Source of the DNA: Bacteroidota bacterium
GTDB lineage: Bacteria > Bacteroidota > Bacteroidia > Chitinophagales > Chitinophagaceae
DNA length: 64,000 bases
NCBI GenBank assembly: GCA_016711825.1
Contig: JADJSG010000007.1
Location: 1-64,000 of the forward strand
Direction of reading: 5' to 3'
Positions 1-10,522 of this stretch are shown here, one piece after another. Position numbers and translations under genes: made by a program. A model generated the notes under the pieces. That model searched no databases, was not told the origin of the DNA, and saw nothing but the letters and a program-made list of their open reading frames with translations. Numbering within the stretch: position 1 is the first letter of the stretch; each line of letters opens with the position of its first letter.

Positions 1-1100
1 TGTATTGTTGAGCAATGGTCTGAGAATGTGTATTATCAATACTTTGAAGTGGCGAGTTGTATTTTGCGCCTAAACTGCCTTGTGTGTAGCAAGAATTAGT
101 GGAGTTTGGGAAGCGTATTGGCCGAGGGTGAATTAATTTTCAAGGAGTATTCGAGTAAATGGTAAGGATGCAGAGGATGATCATTTGAGGAGTGCAGACA
201 CCACTGTCGGGAAAAGAATATTACTATCAACAGATGATAAGTTGTACAAAAATAATTGATGAATGCAAGATCTGTTACATAGATGAGGGTGTTGAATTAC
301 GTCGAACTTGCACTCAAACGATTGAAGCTAAGCACCATTCAAGGTTTTAAGAAGAATAGAGCAATTTATGCAGAGTCGAGGAAGGCCGGCAAGAAAATAA
401 AAACAATTAGCAATTGTATTGGTCAGAGAGTTGGACAGAAAGCTTCCGGCTGACAGGCTCAGCATTCACAGTCAGGATTTAGCGTTATTTTCTAAAAGTA
501 CTTGCTCAACAAAAACAGATTCGAATAAAACTTATAGCTTGCATGAACCCCATGTAAGAGTGTTAGACCAAGGGAAGGAACATAAAAAGTTTGAATTTGG
601 TAGTAAAGTATCCATTTTGGTCACCCAAACAACGGAGTGTTGTTGGAGCGCTGAATTTTAGCGGAACTGAACATGACAACAAAACACTCACAACTGCCAT
701 TGATCAATATGAAAGATTAACCAATAGAAAAGCCAAAAGTGTTTTACCAGATAGAGTTACAGAGGAACCGGTCAAATCAACGAACAAAATCTAGCATTCC
801 TAAACCTGACAAAAAATATTACCCGACAAAAGCGTAAGCGTCATGGTCGGCAGGCAGCTATCGAGCCTGCTTGATCGGTCATTTAAAAACAACATTACAA
901 GGAATGGGTGAGAAATTACCTGAAGAGGAATAATAGGGGATGAAATAAATGTCCTCCTTGCAGCGGCCATGAACTTTAAACTTCGAGACCTCTGGCGTTC
1001 GGGGCAAACTTTTGTTGGAAACTCATTTTATCAAATGATAATAAATGTTTATTGGACTTTTTGCTCAAAAACCAAAATATACTTTTGAGGGACGACTAAA
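1..1100 (+). pseudogene. IS5-type DDE transposase, badly frameshifted
   Basis: Fragments in changing frames line up with the IS5-type transposases of bacteria that carry a 'YSLHEP..V...KGKEHKK.EFG.KVS' core. At base 1 the reading is EQWSENVYYQYFE, typical of the N-terminal region; near 385-450 there is VRELDRKLPA; near 535-620 the YSLHEPHV and KEHKKFEFGSKVS pieces; near 640-750 GALNFSGTEHDNKTL and QYERLTNRKAKSVLPDR; near 830-990 KRKRHGRQAAIEPA, HLKNN and AAMNFK, the conserved C-terminal block. At least five frame changes are needed. The 5' end lies outside the window and no terminal inverted repeats could be fixed, so the element boundaries are unknown. The end coordinate is approximate. It may be a decayed insertion sequence or an intact one read with many base-calling errors. 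Confidence 0.75.
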
Positions 1101-1219
1101 TAGGCATTACAAAGTAGTAAGCTAAGAACAAGCTACTTAGAGTCCTATGCTAGTGCTTAATGCAATGTGTGCAGGATTAAAACCAATAGTATTCAGTCTA
1201 ACAATTCAACAACTATGTT
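1101..1219. other. short unassigned gap between transposase remnant and aminopeptidase remnant
   Basis: No coding signal, RNA or terminator could be recognised here. It probably contains the insertion sequence end and the 3' flank of the M1 aminopeptidase, but the high density of indels prevents a boundary call. Confidence 0.3.
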
Positions 1220-3047
1220 CTTACTTACCGTTAAAATAATCTCTATTTTTTTGGGCTGTCAAGGGATGATAGTTTCTTCTTTTGATTTGTCAAATATCTG
1301 GGCAGCCATCATTTTACCTTTTTCATTTTTTTTCATTTGCATATATAAAGGTTCCAAAAACTTTTTCGACCTACCGTGCCTAAAAATATTTCATTTGAGG
1401 ATAGGCTTTTTCTGGCACTTGGAGAACAAACTATTATGGATACCATCTGGTCCGCAATTTCGCTGTTTTGAATCTGTCAGGTGAAGACAAGGTCTAATTC
1501 TTCCATTTTTTTCAAGGGGTAAGGGATGCGATAACTTTCTTAAAAATTGCAACCATTCATGGGTTGACCATTGGGTGGCTCTTGCATATTTTCGCAGTCG
1601 GGTCTTTTTCAAAACGAACTCTTTGGGTATCAACCTGGCAAACCTTAATGGCAATACATGAGGCAATTAGCAGGTAAGCCTGGTCTATACACCCATTGAT
1701 TGATCAAAAGTTTCTTTTCAAAACTGTATCATTGTTCAACAGATGCTCCGTCACTAAAAGCTAAACATTTCAGTGGTCATGGGTATAAATGCATCTGTAG
1801 TAAACTATTGATTCATAAACACATCAAACTTTTCTCTCCCGATATTTTCTTCCGCATTTTTAAAAACACAGCTCCTTTTTCATAAGGAATATTGGTAAGG
1901 CACTCCTTGGTCCCTGCCTTTTCAAATCTACTTTTAAACGGGTATCTGCATGGGTCATTCCGAGATTATCAAGATCGAATTGCATATCCTGATATCCTAA
2001 TTTATAACATTCCAGTATACGATTATTCTGTGATTTTTCTCCATGATTCTGCGCGTTCTCAAGAAATAGGGTGGTAAATCTTCGTTGAGCCGAAGGTCAT
2101 TCCAATTGGCATTGGTCACTAAATTTGCCACTCCCAGCTATGTGCCATTTCTTGGGCAATGAGTGATACTAAACTCTTATCACCTGTTGGATGTGGGTGC
2201 TGCAAAGGTAAGTCCCAGGGATTTTCCATGCTCCAATCGGAAGAGGGTGGTGCAATCAACACATCATATTTTCCCCATCTGTAAGGTCCTCTAATGCTTC
2301 TTCGCATTCATCATGGCTGGTATATCGCTCCAATTCCTCACTCGCATTGTCGAAGCATAGAGGGTTCGGTTTATACCCCACATCTTTCAACAATGGGTTT
2401 GTAGGCAATATCGCCTGCTGCAAGGGCTATTAAATAGGTCGGTATCGGTATTTCCATCTTAAACTGATAAATACCCTGATCGTTTTTTCGGTGGGGTTAC
2501 GCTGCACTCATCACCGCCATCATGCCTTTGGAACTTGTCGCTTCATAAGTAATTCTATTGAGGTGGATCTTGAGAGGTAGTGGCGACCTTTGCGTGAATA
2601 CTTTCCATTGTAAATAAATAGGGCAACAATTTACCGGCGGTTTGTTCAGGTGTAAGCCACTTACAATGCAGTGGCCAGGGCTCCTGCACTATTCAAACTT
2701 ACCATACTATCTTTTTCTTTAATGGGGATGGATAAACCACTTCCACAACTCTTTTTACAAGGGGTAGAAAGTATTGGTTTCCTTGCCATTCACTTTAATT
2801 TTTTGATGGTAAGGTCATAGGTATCAAAATGAATATATTTTTTCCTTCGTCTGATTTTTGAAATGCCATATAGCTGTACCGCTTATTTGTTTTTAGGTCA
2901 AAATTGATTTTAGCATCCCAATTGAGATGGGTTGTTTGTACTTTTCGACATTTGAGAATGTATGGGTTGCTGCAGGATTCAGGGGGTGATCACATTATCT
3001 GATTCAGTGGGTTTGCATGCATTCAAAAAGGGGACACCTTAAAAATA
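1220..3047 (-). pseudogene. M1-family aminopeptidase (leukotriene A4 hydrolase type), multiply frameshifted
   Basis: Read on the minus strand in alternating frames, the peptides follow the M1 aminopeptidase/LTA4 hydrolase order: KWLTPEQTAGKLLPYLFT near 2650-2600, PTYLIALAAGDIAYKP near 2420, GPYRWGKYDVLIAPPSSDW and MENPW near 2290-2215, GDKSLVSLIAQEMAHSW near 2180-2130, an NIPYEKGA-like piece near 1880, NQWVYRPGLPAN near 1700-1660, ATQWSTHEWLQFLRKL near 1580-1530 and a GRSKKFLEPLY-like C-terminal end near 1350. The zinc motif HExxH reads QEMAH, so the first His codon is changed. An N-terminal Cys-containing stretch suggests a lipoprotein signal. More than ten frame changes are required. Both ends are estimates. 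A working gene would be a periplasmic or surface peptidase of about 620 residues; as read it cannot be translated. Confidence 0.8.
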
Positions 3048-3559
3048 GGGTAAAGTTAGATTTATAAAAATTAGCGTAAAAGTTTAAAATAAAGGTAAGC
3101 GCTGGCATGGAATATTTAGCTATACAGAAAGTTTACTCATTCATCATAACATGTACCAAATACTGCTTCCGGGAATATTTAGTCTGTGTTCAGTGTTGCC
3201 TCACCCGCTCTTGAATGATAAATGATTACTTATCTAATCCGCAAGAGCCGCCAAATACAAAATCTCGCCGGGCTCGGTTTCATCGGCAGTGACTGAACAA
3301 GTTAGTACTTGTGCATAGCTTTTCAAAAATTGACTTGATTGGAGCTTGTAGTAGGCTCTGTAATATTAGCTTTTAATCCGATAGGTGCATGACCTGGTCG
3401 TTGATTATTGCCACTTATTATTGATTCATTATTACACCGCAATAACAACAACGGTGCGTGGAGAAGATTCGTTCGTATGAATTTTAATACACTCATAGAA
3501 TTGATTAGTTTATTGTGTAAAATAAAAAAATATTTAATTCGCAATCATTCAATCAAAAC
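3048..3559. other. unresolved stretch, perhaps the 3' end of the OstA-like gene
   Basis: No gene can be defined. On the minus strand a short reading near 3400-3235 contains HAPIGLKANITEPTTSS and ends in TADETEPGEILYLAALAD followed by a stop. This could be the frameshifted C-terminus of the OstA-like protein that precedes it, but the assignment rests on position only. Toward 3050 the sequence becomes AT-rich and should hold the promoter of the aminopeptidase; a TAACTTTA element on the minus strand near 3075 resembles the Bacteroidota -7 box. Confidence 0.3.
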
Positions 3560-5375
3560 TAATCCTTAAAATTATCTCTTAGATTTTGGCTTTGATCAGT
3601 GAGCCAAAATCGAAAGTGTTTAAGAATTTTGTGGCATCGTTTCTTTATCTATAGGGGTAAACACTTGTTTAGGATTGTCGATGCAACTTATTTTTGAACT
3701 TCTTTGCTCTTTAAAATACACGGTCATCGGCGCTTTCTGTTGTTAGAGCCTAAGTAAGCTTCATTATCATCTTTTTGCAAAATAAATACTTTCTGCATTC
3801 TGCTTAACATGCACTTGTTGTATTCACTGTTTCTAAAATAGGCAATTTCGATATAAATGCCGACACCTGATCATAATAGGTTTCAAATCCAGTCAGGACA
3901 ATAAAAAGGTTATTGATTAATTGAAGTTTTATTTTATTGTTTTCTGTATATATAAAGATGGTATCACCTTCGATTGTTGATTTTGACCCATACAATTGGA
4001 TTTTTATACAATTTGTAAAACTGAGTCGTTTTGATTATAACTCAAACTATCACACACGCCTTGCATCAATCACTGTATATTTTAACTTTTACATTGCAAT
4101 GATGATTTTTATCGTCCTCTTTCGGTTCCAAATGTAACGTTAAAATAAAGTAAATTAAATACCTATGATCGGTTTTTCCGCTCGAGGATTTGATATTGAT
4201 TTTGCTTAATTTTTTTCATCCCGAATAAGAATATTCTATCCCGGTATCGCTCTTAAAAACAGGCTATCCGTTTCTGCGAGTGGCATTAATTTTGGATTGA
4301 CGGTCGCCAGCATAAAGCCGAATTCCGCATTAAATCTCTACGATACCTGCTCTCAAAGTCGATTTTTGTTCTGTATCGATATTGACACGTTACCTGTTTG
4401 TTTTTACATACCCACATGAGTTTGTTATAAATCGCTTCATTTGCATACAGGATATTTTTTGCCATTTTCTTTTCAATTTTTATGGTTAGTTCGCTTACTC
4501 ATTCCCGTTTTTTATTATAGTCTACTTTATCTGCATTCAGAACGGTTTCATTTCTCATCAATAACCACTACATCACCCGTTGCGGTAGCATTCCCGGTTT
4601 GTTCATTGTATGTCAATTTGTTCAATAATGGTTTGATCTTCTGTTTCGATCGTAGTTCTGCTGGTAAATACGGCACTTACCCGTTTTGAGTCATAAGGTT
4701 TTTTTTGCCTTTTACTATGAAGAAATGCTATTATCTGAAAATGATTGTAGACTGATCCAATATCCCTCACCACTTTTGTTTTGGGTTATTGGTCAGCTCT
4801 TTTGATTCAATATTGTTTTTTGCCATTTGTTACAAACATATTTTCAAGTAGGTTTGTTGACTCCATAACCGATATAAGATCCTTCTTGCTACTGATGGTT
4901 GTTTCTTTATTTCAATTACCTTGTTTGTAATATTTACCAATTTTCAGTTTTGAGTTGTAAGTGAGTTCTTCTGTGTTTTAAAACATTGGGGCCTCTACAA
5001 GTCTGCATTACCCTCTAAGGCTTTATTGTTGTTGCCTGTATATTTAATATAGTCGCCATGAGCATTGATTCCATTGGCTTTTACGATATTTACGTTGCTA
5101 AAAAGCTTCTACATAATTATTACTCATTAAAAGATGCGCTTATCACAAGTCATTAGACAAAACCATCATGAACAATTGTTACAGCACCTAATAAACGTTG
5201 ATAACTTGATTTAGCATTATTAAAGCCAATAACAGAATCGGCATGCGAAATTTGATGATTTTCATTCCTGTGCTGTCAAATTCAACCACTTGAGCGGTAG
5301 TCGTAACACTTTGAAACAGCATGAATAAAGACAACATCAATATCATCATTAAAAATAACTTGTTGTTGATCTTTT
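3560..5375 (-). pseudogene. OstA-like (LptA/LptD N-terminal type) LPS transport protein, frameshifted
   Basis: Minus-strand peptides in shifting frames match the Bacteroidota OstA-like family, a periplasmic beta-jellyroll protein related to LptA that bridges lipopolysaccharide to the outer membrane. Seen in order: INNKLFLMMILMLSLFMLF (signal peptide), VVEFDSTGMKIIK, then NVNIVKANGINAHGDYIKYTG near 5080, LKTEELTYNSKLKIGKYY near 4960, NIESKELT near 4800, TVLNADKVDYNKK near 4535, LRAGIVE near 4340, SLSYNQNDSVLQIV near 4020, EGDTIFIYTENNKIK near 3950 and VKQNAESIYFAK near 3790. The repeated 'DxxxYNxxxK' units are typical OstA jellyroll rungs. About eight frame changes are needed. It directly follows MlaD on the same strand, a usual neighbour. 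The ends are approximate and the frame may continue to about 3235. Confidence 0.75.
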
Positions 5376-5383
5376 AAAAAAAA

Positions 5384-6377
5384 TTAATCATTTGCATTTG
5401 GGGCAGGTAGGGGAGGACATTCATTTTTTTGTTTCTTCCCAAAAATATTCACGTTAATATATCTTGACGGTCTTGCATTGATATCATAAAGTAGGTTGTT
5501 GGCAGTAGATAATGTATTTTTTAAATTTTTATACAATTTGTCATCGTTCATTAACATCGCAAGACTTCCATTGCCATTGTTTACTTTATTGATGGTGGTT
5601 TGCAAATCACCCAATGTTTTTTGATATCGTTGACCGTTGATTCAAAGTTGATTTTGCTCAAATTGTTGGTTGTAGTCTCGGCATTGGAAAGCACTTTCGT
5701 AATAGTTGCATTGTTATTGTTCAAATTGGTTGAAAATGCATTGAGATTATTAAGCGTTCCTGTCAGCTTGCTACGTTGTGCGTTGAGTTCGTTTGAAAAC
5801 TGACTAAAGTCGGCCAGGGTTTTATTTAAATTGGCTATCGAAGTTTTAAGGTTGTTTTGGGTTGTGACATCAAGTATATTATTGATATTATGAATCGTGG
5901 TATCAAGGGTACTGATGATGTTATTAATGTTTTCAATGGCAGGTGTTGCAGCAGCACCCAATGCGTCAATGGTACCTAATTCAGTTTCACCTGCTAAAAA
6001 GTCATTGTCTTTGATCATCGTTGTTGACTTTCCTTTGATTAACGATACCGCCTTAGTTCCGAGTAAATCAAGCGATACGATTTTTACTTTAGAGTCTATA
6101 GGTATTTCTAAATCTTTATCAATCGTCATTTCTACCGTTATTTTGCCAGGATGTTTTTCTGAAAGAGATATTAATTTTACGGCACCGATATTGAAACCTT
6201 GTAATTGCACGTAACTGGAGGCCGTTAATCCCTGTACATTGTCGTATTCTGATTTTATTATTTTGGTGGATGAAAAAAGCCCAGTCCCTTTAAATAATTA
6301 TAACCAAATATAAACATAGCTAAGGCGATCACACCAAGTAAGCCCGTTTTAATTTCTTTTGATAATTTAAATTTCAT
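5384..6377 (-). CDS. mlaD: MlaD/MCE family phospholipid transport protein, two single-base frameshifts
   Basis: The start ATG at 6377 gives an N-terminal membrane anchor (KTGLLGVIALAMFIFGYNYL) followed by the MCE fold: EYDNVQGLTASSYVQLQGFNIG, then VEMTIDKDLEIPIDSKVKI and a C-terminal helical coiled region rich in Asn/Leu/Thr that ends in PLPAPNAND. MCE proteins form a periplasmic hexamer that moves phospholipids between inner and outer membranes. The frame breaks twice, near 6284-6288 and near 5617, the latter at a run of six T. Adding one base at each place gives 996 nt, an uninterrupted 331-residue protein of normal family length. I infer sequencing errors rather than real loss. It lies just downstream of the amidase gene, in the usual Bacteroidota order. 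Confidence 0.85.
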
Positions 6378-6410
6378 CTTATTCTGTAATAGGTTATTTA
6401 TGTTAATTTT

Positions 6411-7204
6411 CTATTTTAATTTGAATAGGGTCTTTTTTTCACTTTCTTCCTTATAAAATTTAATCCCTTTAAAAATAGCAGTAGCTACTTCATTTTGACC
6501 TTCTTCACTATTCAAATAATTCTCTTCTTCAATATTGTTGAGGTATCCTATTTCAATTAAAACCCCAGGCATAGCACTGCTGGCTAACACTTGTAAGCTT
6601 TGCTGACGAATACCTTCAGTAATGCGACCTTGATTGGCAAGTTCTTCGTTTATTTTGAACCAAATACGATACTTTGGGCTAAAAATGCCTGTGAATATTG
6701 GGCAATGATGATGGATGTAATGGGGTCATTGGGATCTAAAAGGCCTTGGTTTTCCTCGAAATTATTCGCATTTTCACCAATAGCGCCTTCTTTTTCATTG
6801 ATACGTGAAGGGCCACAAACAAGTACCAAGGTGCCTTTAACCGGTGAATTTCTTTTGGGTGTCGCATTGACATGAATAGAAATAAACAAATCGGCTTTTT
6901 CTTTATTGGCAATATCAGTTCTTTCTTTCAATTCAGGATACCAGTCATAATCACGGGTATACACTACTTTGGTATCAGGTAATTCGTTCTGAATCATTTT
7001 TCCTACTTTCTTAGAAACAGCCAGGGTAATGTCTTTTTCGTAGGAGTATACGCCATGGCAACCTGGGTCTTTGCCTCCATGTCCTGCATCGATCACTACT
7101 TTTCTGATTTTCTTTTTAGCTATAAGCGGGGTAGCAGCAAACAGGAGTGTACAAGATAACAATACACACAATATAGCTTTAAAATAGTTCGTTCTTTTAT
7201 TCAT
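6411..7204 (-). CDS. N-acetylmuramoyl-L-alanine amidase (Amidase_3), one frameshift
   Basis: A cell-wall hydrolase that cleaves the amide bond between muramic acid and the stem peptide, acting in the periplasm after export. The signal peptide covers residues 1-29 (MNKRTNYFKAILCVLLSCTL). Amidase_3 motifs follow: VVIDAGHGGKDPGC (first Zn His), YEKDITLAVSKKVG with the Zn Glu, and LFISIHVNA with the second Zn His. The frame breaks at 6653-6656 (a run of four T on the + strand). Restoring one base continues through INEELANQGRITEGIRQQ and AMPGVLIEIGYLNN, the last holding the catalytic Glu, and ends at 6411 for 264 residues. Its start is close to the divergent LptD-like gene, with 80 bp between the two starts, so both probably share a control region. 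Confidence 0.88.
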
Positions 7205-7263
7205 AAAGATGAAGCTTTAATTTTCTTTTAACCCTTTAAAGTGTATGCTTCTAAATAGTTTCA

Positions 7264-7271
7264 TACTTTTG
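7264..7271 (+). promoter_or_regulatory. Bacteroidota -7 promoter element for the LptD-like gene
   Basis: TACTTTTG fits the TAnnTTTG consensus exactly. It sits 13 bases before the ATG at 7285, which argues against the in-frame GTG at 7273 as start because that codon would be outside or at the very start of the transcript. No clear -33 TTTG was found. Confidence 0.45.
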
Positions 7272-7284
7272 CGTGTTAATCAAA

Positions 7285-9894
7285 ATGCATCAAGAGCGTA
7301 AAAATAGCCATATTTTCTGTTCAAATCGAATAAAATCAATTTCATTTTTGGTTATTTTCATGCTATTTTTAAATACTTTAACAAGCGCACAAGTCGTTAA
7401 AATATCATACGCCGACTCCACAAAAATCATTCAGGATTCTTTAAAAAACAAAGACACTTCTTTAAATAATTTGAATATTCCTATCTCAAGTGACAAACTG
7501 GAATCTGAAGTTAAGTATCAGGCAAAAGATTCCTTAGTATATGATGCCATCAATAAAAAATTGATGTTGTACACCAATGCTGAAATTAGTTTTGAAGATA
7601 TCAAGGTGACGGCTGATTATATTGAATATTTGCAAGATTCGAGCTTGTTGACTGCCTTAGAAATTGTGACCACAACAGATGATACCAGTAAAGTAAAACC
7701 CCGTATTAATCAAGGTCAGGAGTCATCAACATTTAGTGCCTTGTATTTCAATTTTAAATCGAAGAGGGCCCTGGTTGAAAATGCTTATTCGCAATATGGT
7801 GAAGGGTATATATTGAGTAGTCAGGTGAAGCGTAACAATGATAATTCAATCAATGGCTATGGTAATATATATACCACTTGTAACGATCCTCATCCACATT
7901 TTGGCATAGCCGCAAAAAAATTAAAATCATTCCCAATAAAGTAGCTGTTTCCGGGCCAGCTAATTTAGTTATAGAAGAAATTCCGACCCCATTGTATTTA
8001 CCTTTTGGTTTATTTCCATTAAAACAAGGCCAAAGAAGTGGATTTAAATTGCCAACTTATGATATGAGTGATAATTTAGGCTTTGGGTTACGCGAAGGTG
8101 GTTATTATTTTGCCATCAGCGATCATGTTGATTTATTAGCCCTGGCAGATGTGTATGCCTTGGGTACCTGGCGGGCAGGTATCGTGAGTAATTACATCTA
8201 TAAATACAGGTTTAATGGAAATTTTAGTTTAAATTATGCTTACAATAAAATTGGAGAAAGTTATGAACCCGGAAATCAAATCAGTAGAAACTTTTTCCTT
8301 ACCTGGAGTCATGCCATCAATCCGAATGTAATGCCAGGTAGTAATTTTAGTGCCAATGTGAATGTGGGAAGTAGTAAATATCAAACCAATAATACTTATG
8401 ATGCCAATTTATATTTAAACAATAACTATTCATCCAATATTTCCTATTCCAAAACCTGGAAAGACCAACCATTTAACTTCTCGGCGGCCCCTCGGCATAC
8501 CCAAAATACCCAAACCAGGTTAGTACAACTTACCTTGCCTGAGTTGAATTTTTCAGTCAATCAGGTATTTCCTTTTCAATTTCGAAAAGATGTGATTAAA
8601 CCAAAATGGTATGAAAAAATTGGTGCAAGCTATCAATTTTCGGCCTTAAACAGACTTGATTTTTATGATTCTACCTTTAATCTCTCCAAGTTACAGATGG
8701 ATGATTTTCAAAATGGGTTTAAACATTCAATACCCATAAACGCGAGTTATAATTTATTGAAGTTTTTAATTTAACGTTTGGGGCATCCTATAATGAGTAT
8801 TGGTATACACAAAAATGCTCAAACAATACAATTTTACAGAAGGCAATTTAGATACCAATAAACAAACAGGATTTTTTACCGCCAGAGATTTCAATCTTTC
8901 TTCAGCGGTGTCAACACGTATTTACGGTATCAAATTGTTTAAACAAGGTGCTATCAGAGGTATCAGGCATGTACTTACACCAGCAGTTCGTTTTAGTTAC
9001 AGACCTGATTTTGGCAGAGGCATTTTTAATTATTATTATAATTCCTTTGTTGATAAAAATTATACAAACCAGCGTTTATCCTATTTTGAAGGGGCTTTGT
9101 TAGGCTTACCTCCCGATGGAAAAGTAGCAGGTGTTGGTTTTGATTTAGGGAATACCTTACAGCTCAAAGTAAGAAGTAAAAAAGATACTATTAATGGAAC
9201 ACGTAAAGTCAGTTTGATTGATGGTTTAAACATTGCAACCTTTTACAACATGGCTGTTGACTCATTTAGATGGAGTAATCTGGCCATTACCTATCGAAAT
9301 ACATTGTTTGAAAATATCAATATTTCAGGTGGCATGTCATACTCTTTATATGCTATTGACAAACCAACAGGACGCGTAACTCCCGAATTTGAATACAGCA
9401 AAACAGGTAAGCTAATGCGTTTTGATCGGGCAAATGTGGCTATTGGAGCCAGTTTGCCAGTAAAGAAAAATAGGAATGCAATGAATACGGCCAGTGAGGA
9501 ACAAGTACAAGCCATTGGACGAAATTATAGTGGGTATGCCGATTTCAATATTCCATGGTCATTAAATGTCAATTATAGTATTAATATCAATAAAGATTTT
9601 TTAGTTGCTAAACAAAAAGATACTTTGAGACTTACACAGGATATAAACTTTTTTGGTGATATCAATCTTACCACCAAATGGAAAATAGGTATCAGAAGTG
9701 GGTATGATTTTGCCACTAAAAAAATCAGCTTTACGACCTTTGATATTTATCGTGATTTGCATTGTTGGGAAATGCGTTTAAATCTCATTCCTTTTGGGTT
9801 TAGAAAGAGTTACAATTTTGCGCTGAACGTTAAATCTTCTGTGTTACAGGATTTAAAACTTGTGAGGAGAAGGGATTTTAGGGATAATTTGTAG
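7285..9894 (+). CDS. lptD: LptD-like LPS assembly outer membrane protein, three single-base frameshifts
   Basis: Predicted outer membrane beta-barrel that inserts lipopolysaccharide into the outer leaflet. The signal peptide is within the first 37 residues, ending before QVVKI. An OstA-type segment follows (SLVYDAINKKLMLYTNAEIS, DYIEYLQDSS), then the LptD organic-solvent-tolerance barrel with alternating aromatic strands up to the C-terminal LVRRRDFRDNL. The frame breaks at the A run 7914-7920, the T run 8763-8767 and the A run 8811-8815. Adding one base at each site gives 2613 nt and 870 residues, a normal size, and restores peptides such as PNKVAVSGPANLVIEE and NLTFGASYNEYWYTQK. LptD is normally essential, so I infer read errors. 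Start chosen at ATG 7285; GTG 7273 overlaps the promoter. Confidence 0.88.
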
Positions 9895-9896
9895 GG

Positions 9897-9951
9897 AAAA
9901 AGGGATAAGAGATTAGGGATTAGAGATAAGAGATAAGAGACAAGGGATTTT
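9897..9951. repeat. degenerate purine-rich tandem repeat (GAGATAAG/GGGATTAG units)
   Basis: Between the LptD-like gene and the next gene lie about seven imperfect head-to-tail copies of a 7-8 base purine-rich unit such as GGGATAAGA, GATTAGG and GAGATAAGA. One strand is almost free of C. No hairpin is formed. It may be a slippage tract or a small intergenic repeat family; copies elsewhere in the genome cannot be seen here. Confidence 0.6.
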
Positions 9952-9994
9952 TGAAAAAAAATAAGTACTTTTAGGTGTTCCTAAATTTCATTTT

Positions 9995-10375
9995 ATGAAA
10001 CGAATCATTGGGTATGTATTGTTTAATTTGTGCTTGACATACAACATGCAGGCACAATCCTTATTACCAGCGAAAAAAGATATAAACCCTTCAAAGGAGT
10101 TTAGTAGAATCGAAATGCCTGGTTTGAAGATGGGTGTTTACTCATTTCAAAACAAGGAAATAAATCTAAAAATAGGTGATTATCTGCATTTCAATAAAGG
10201 ACATTTGCCATTTCCTATCATAGATGCATCTGTAGATTACTGGAAAGTAAAACCTGCAAATCATTGGCCATCAAACCACTTATTAACCAATGAGGACATC
10301 ATGAAACTACCAGCAGTGAATACCTATGATATCATTAAAATTTTAGATAAAGATCGGATGTTGACGAATTGGTAA
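9995..10375 (+). CDS. small secreted protein of unknown function
   Basis: 126 residues with a clear signal peptide (MKRIIGYVLFNLCLTYNMQA, cut before QSLLPAKK). The mature part has no cysteine, no repeats and no recognised motif; it is basic with a conserved-looking WKVKPANHWPSNHLL segment and a C-terminal amphipathic stretch. It does not end in a T9SS sorting domain, so it is most likely periplasmic. It stands alone between the purine repeat and the next secreted protein. I do not recognise a family. The start is supported by the signal peptide. Confidence 0.65.
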   Translation: MKRIIGYVLFNLCLTYNMQAQSLLPAKKDINPSKEFSRIEMPGLKMGVYSFQNKEINLKIGDYLHFNKGHLPFPIIDASVDYWKVKPANHWPSNHLLTNEDIMKLPAVNTYDIIKILDKDRMLTNW

Positions 10376-10476
10376 ACTTTGTTGATTCATTTCCGATTGC
10401 TTGATTTTAATGTTTAACCCATATTTTGCAGTCGTAATATGGGTTGTAATCGAACGAGTATATAAATTCAATTTAA

Positions 10477-10501
10477 TTGAATATCTACAAACCTAACTTT
10501 G
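10477..10501 (+). promoter_or_regulatory. probable Bacteroidota promoter upstream of the T9SS propeller protein
   Basis: TAACTTTG at 10494-10501 is an exact TAnnTTTG -7 element, with TTG at 10477-10479 as a possible -33 element. The 14-base spacing is shorter than the usual 19-21, so only the -7 box is convincing. It lies 22 bases before the ATG. Confidence 0.45.
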
Positions 10502-10522
10502 AGGTTCATCGTCTAATCAAAT

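Noticed and set aside
419..794. Two short + strand frames that look like novel genes
   Set aside because: They are adjacent pieces of one IS5-type transposase in different frames.
1391..2307. Short minus-strand frames of 60-90 residues
   Set aside because: They are pieces of the broken M1 aminopeptidase, not separate genes.
5600..6214. Two + strand frames (67 and 105 residues)
   Set aside because: They lie antisense within mlaD and have no signal, motif or promoter of their own.
9897..9951. Possible CRISPR or telomere-like array
   Set aside because: Units are 7-8 bases, imperfect and without spacers; too short for CRISPR and not at a chromosome end.
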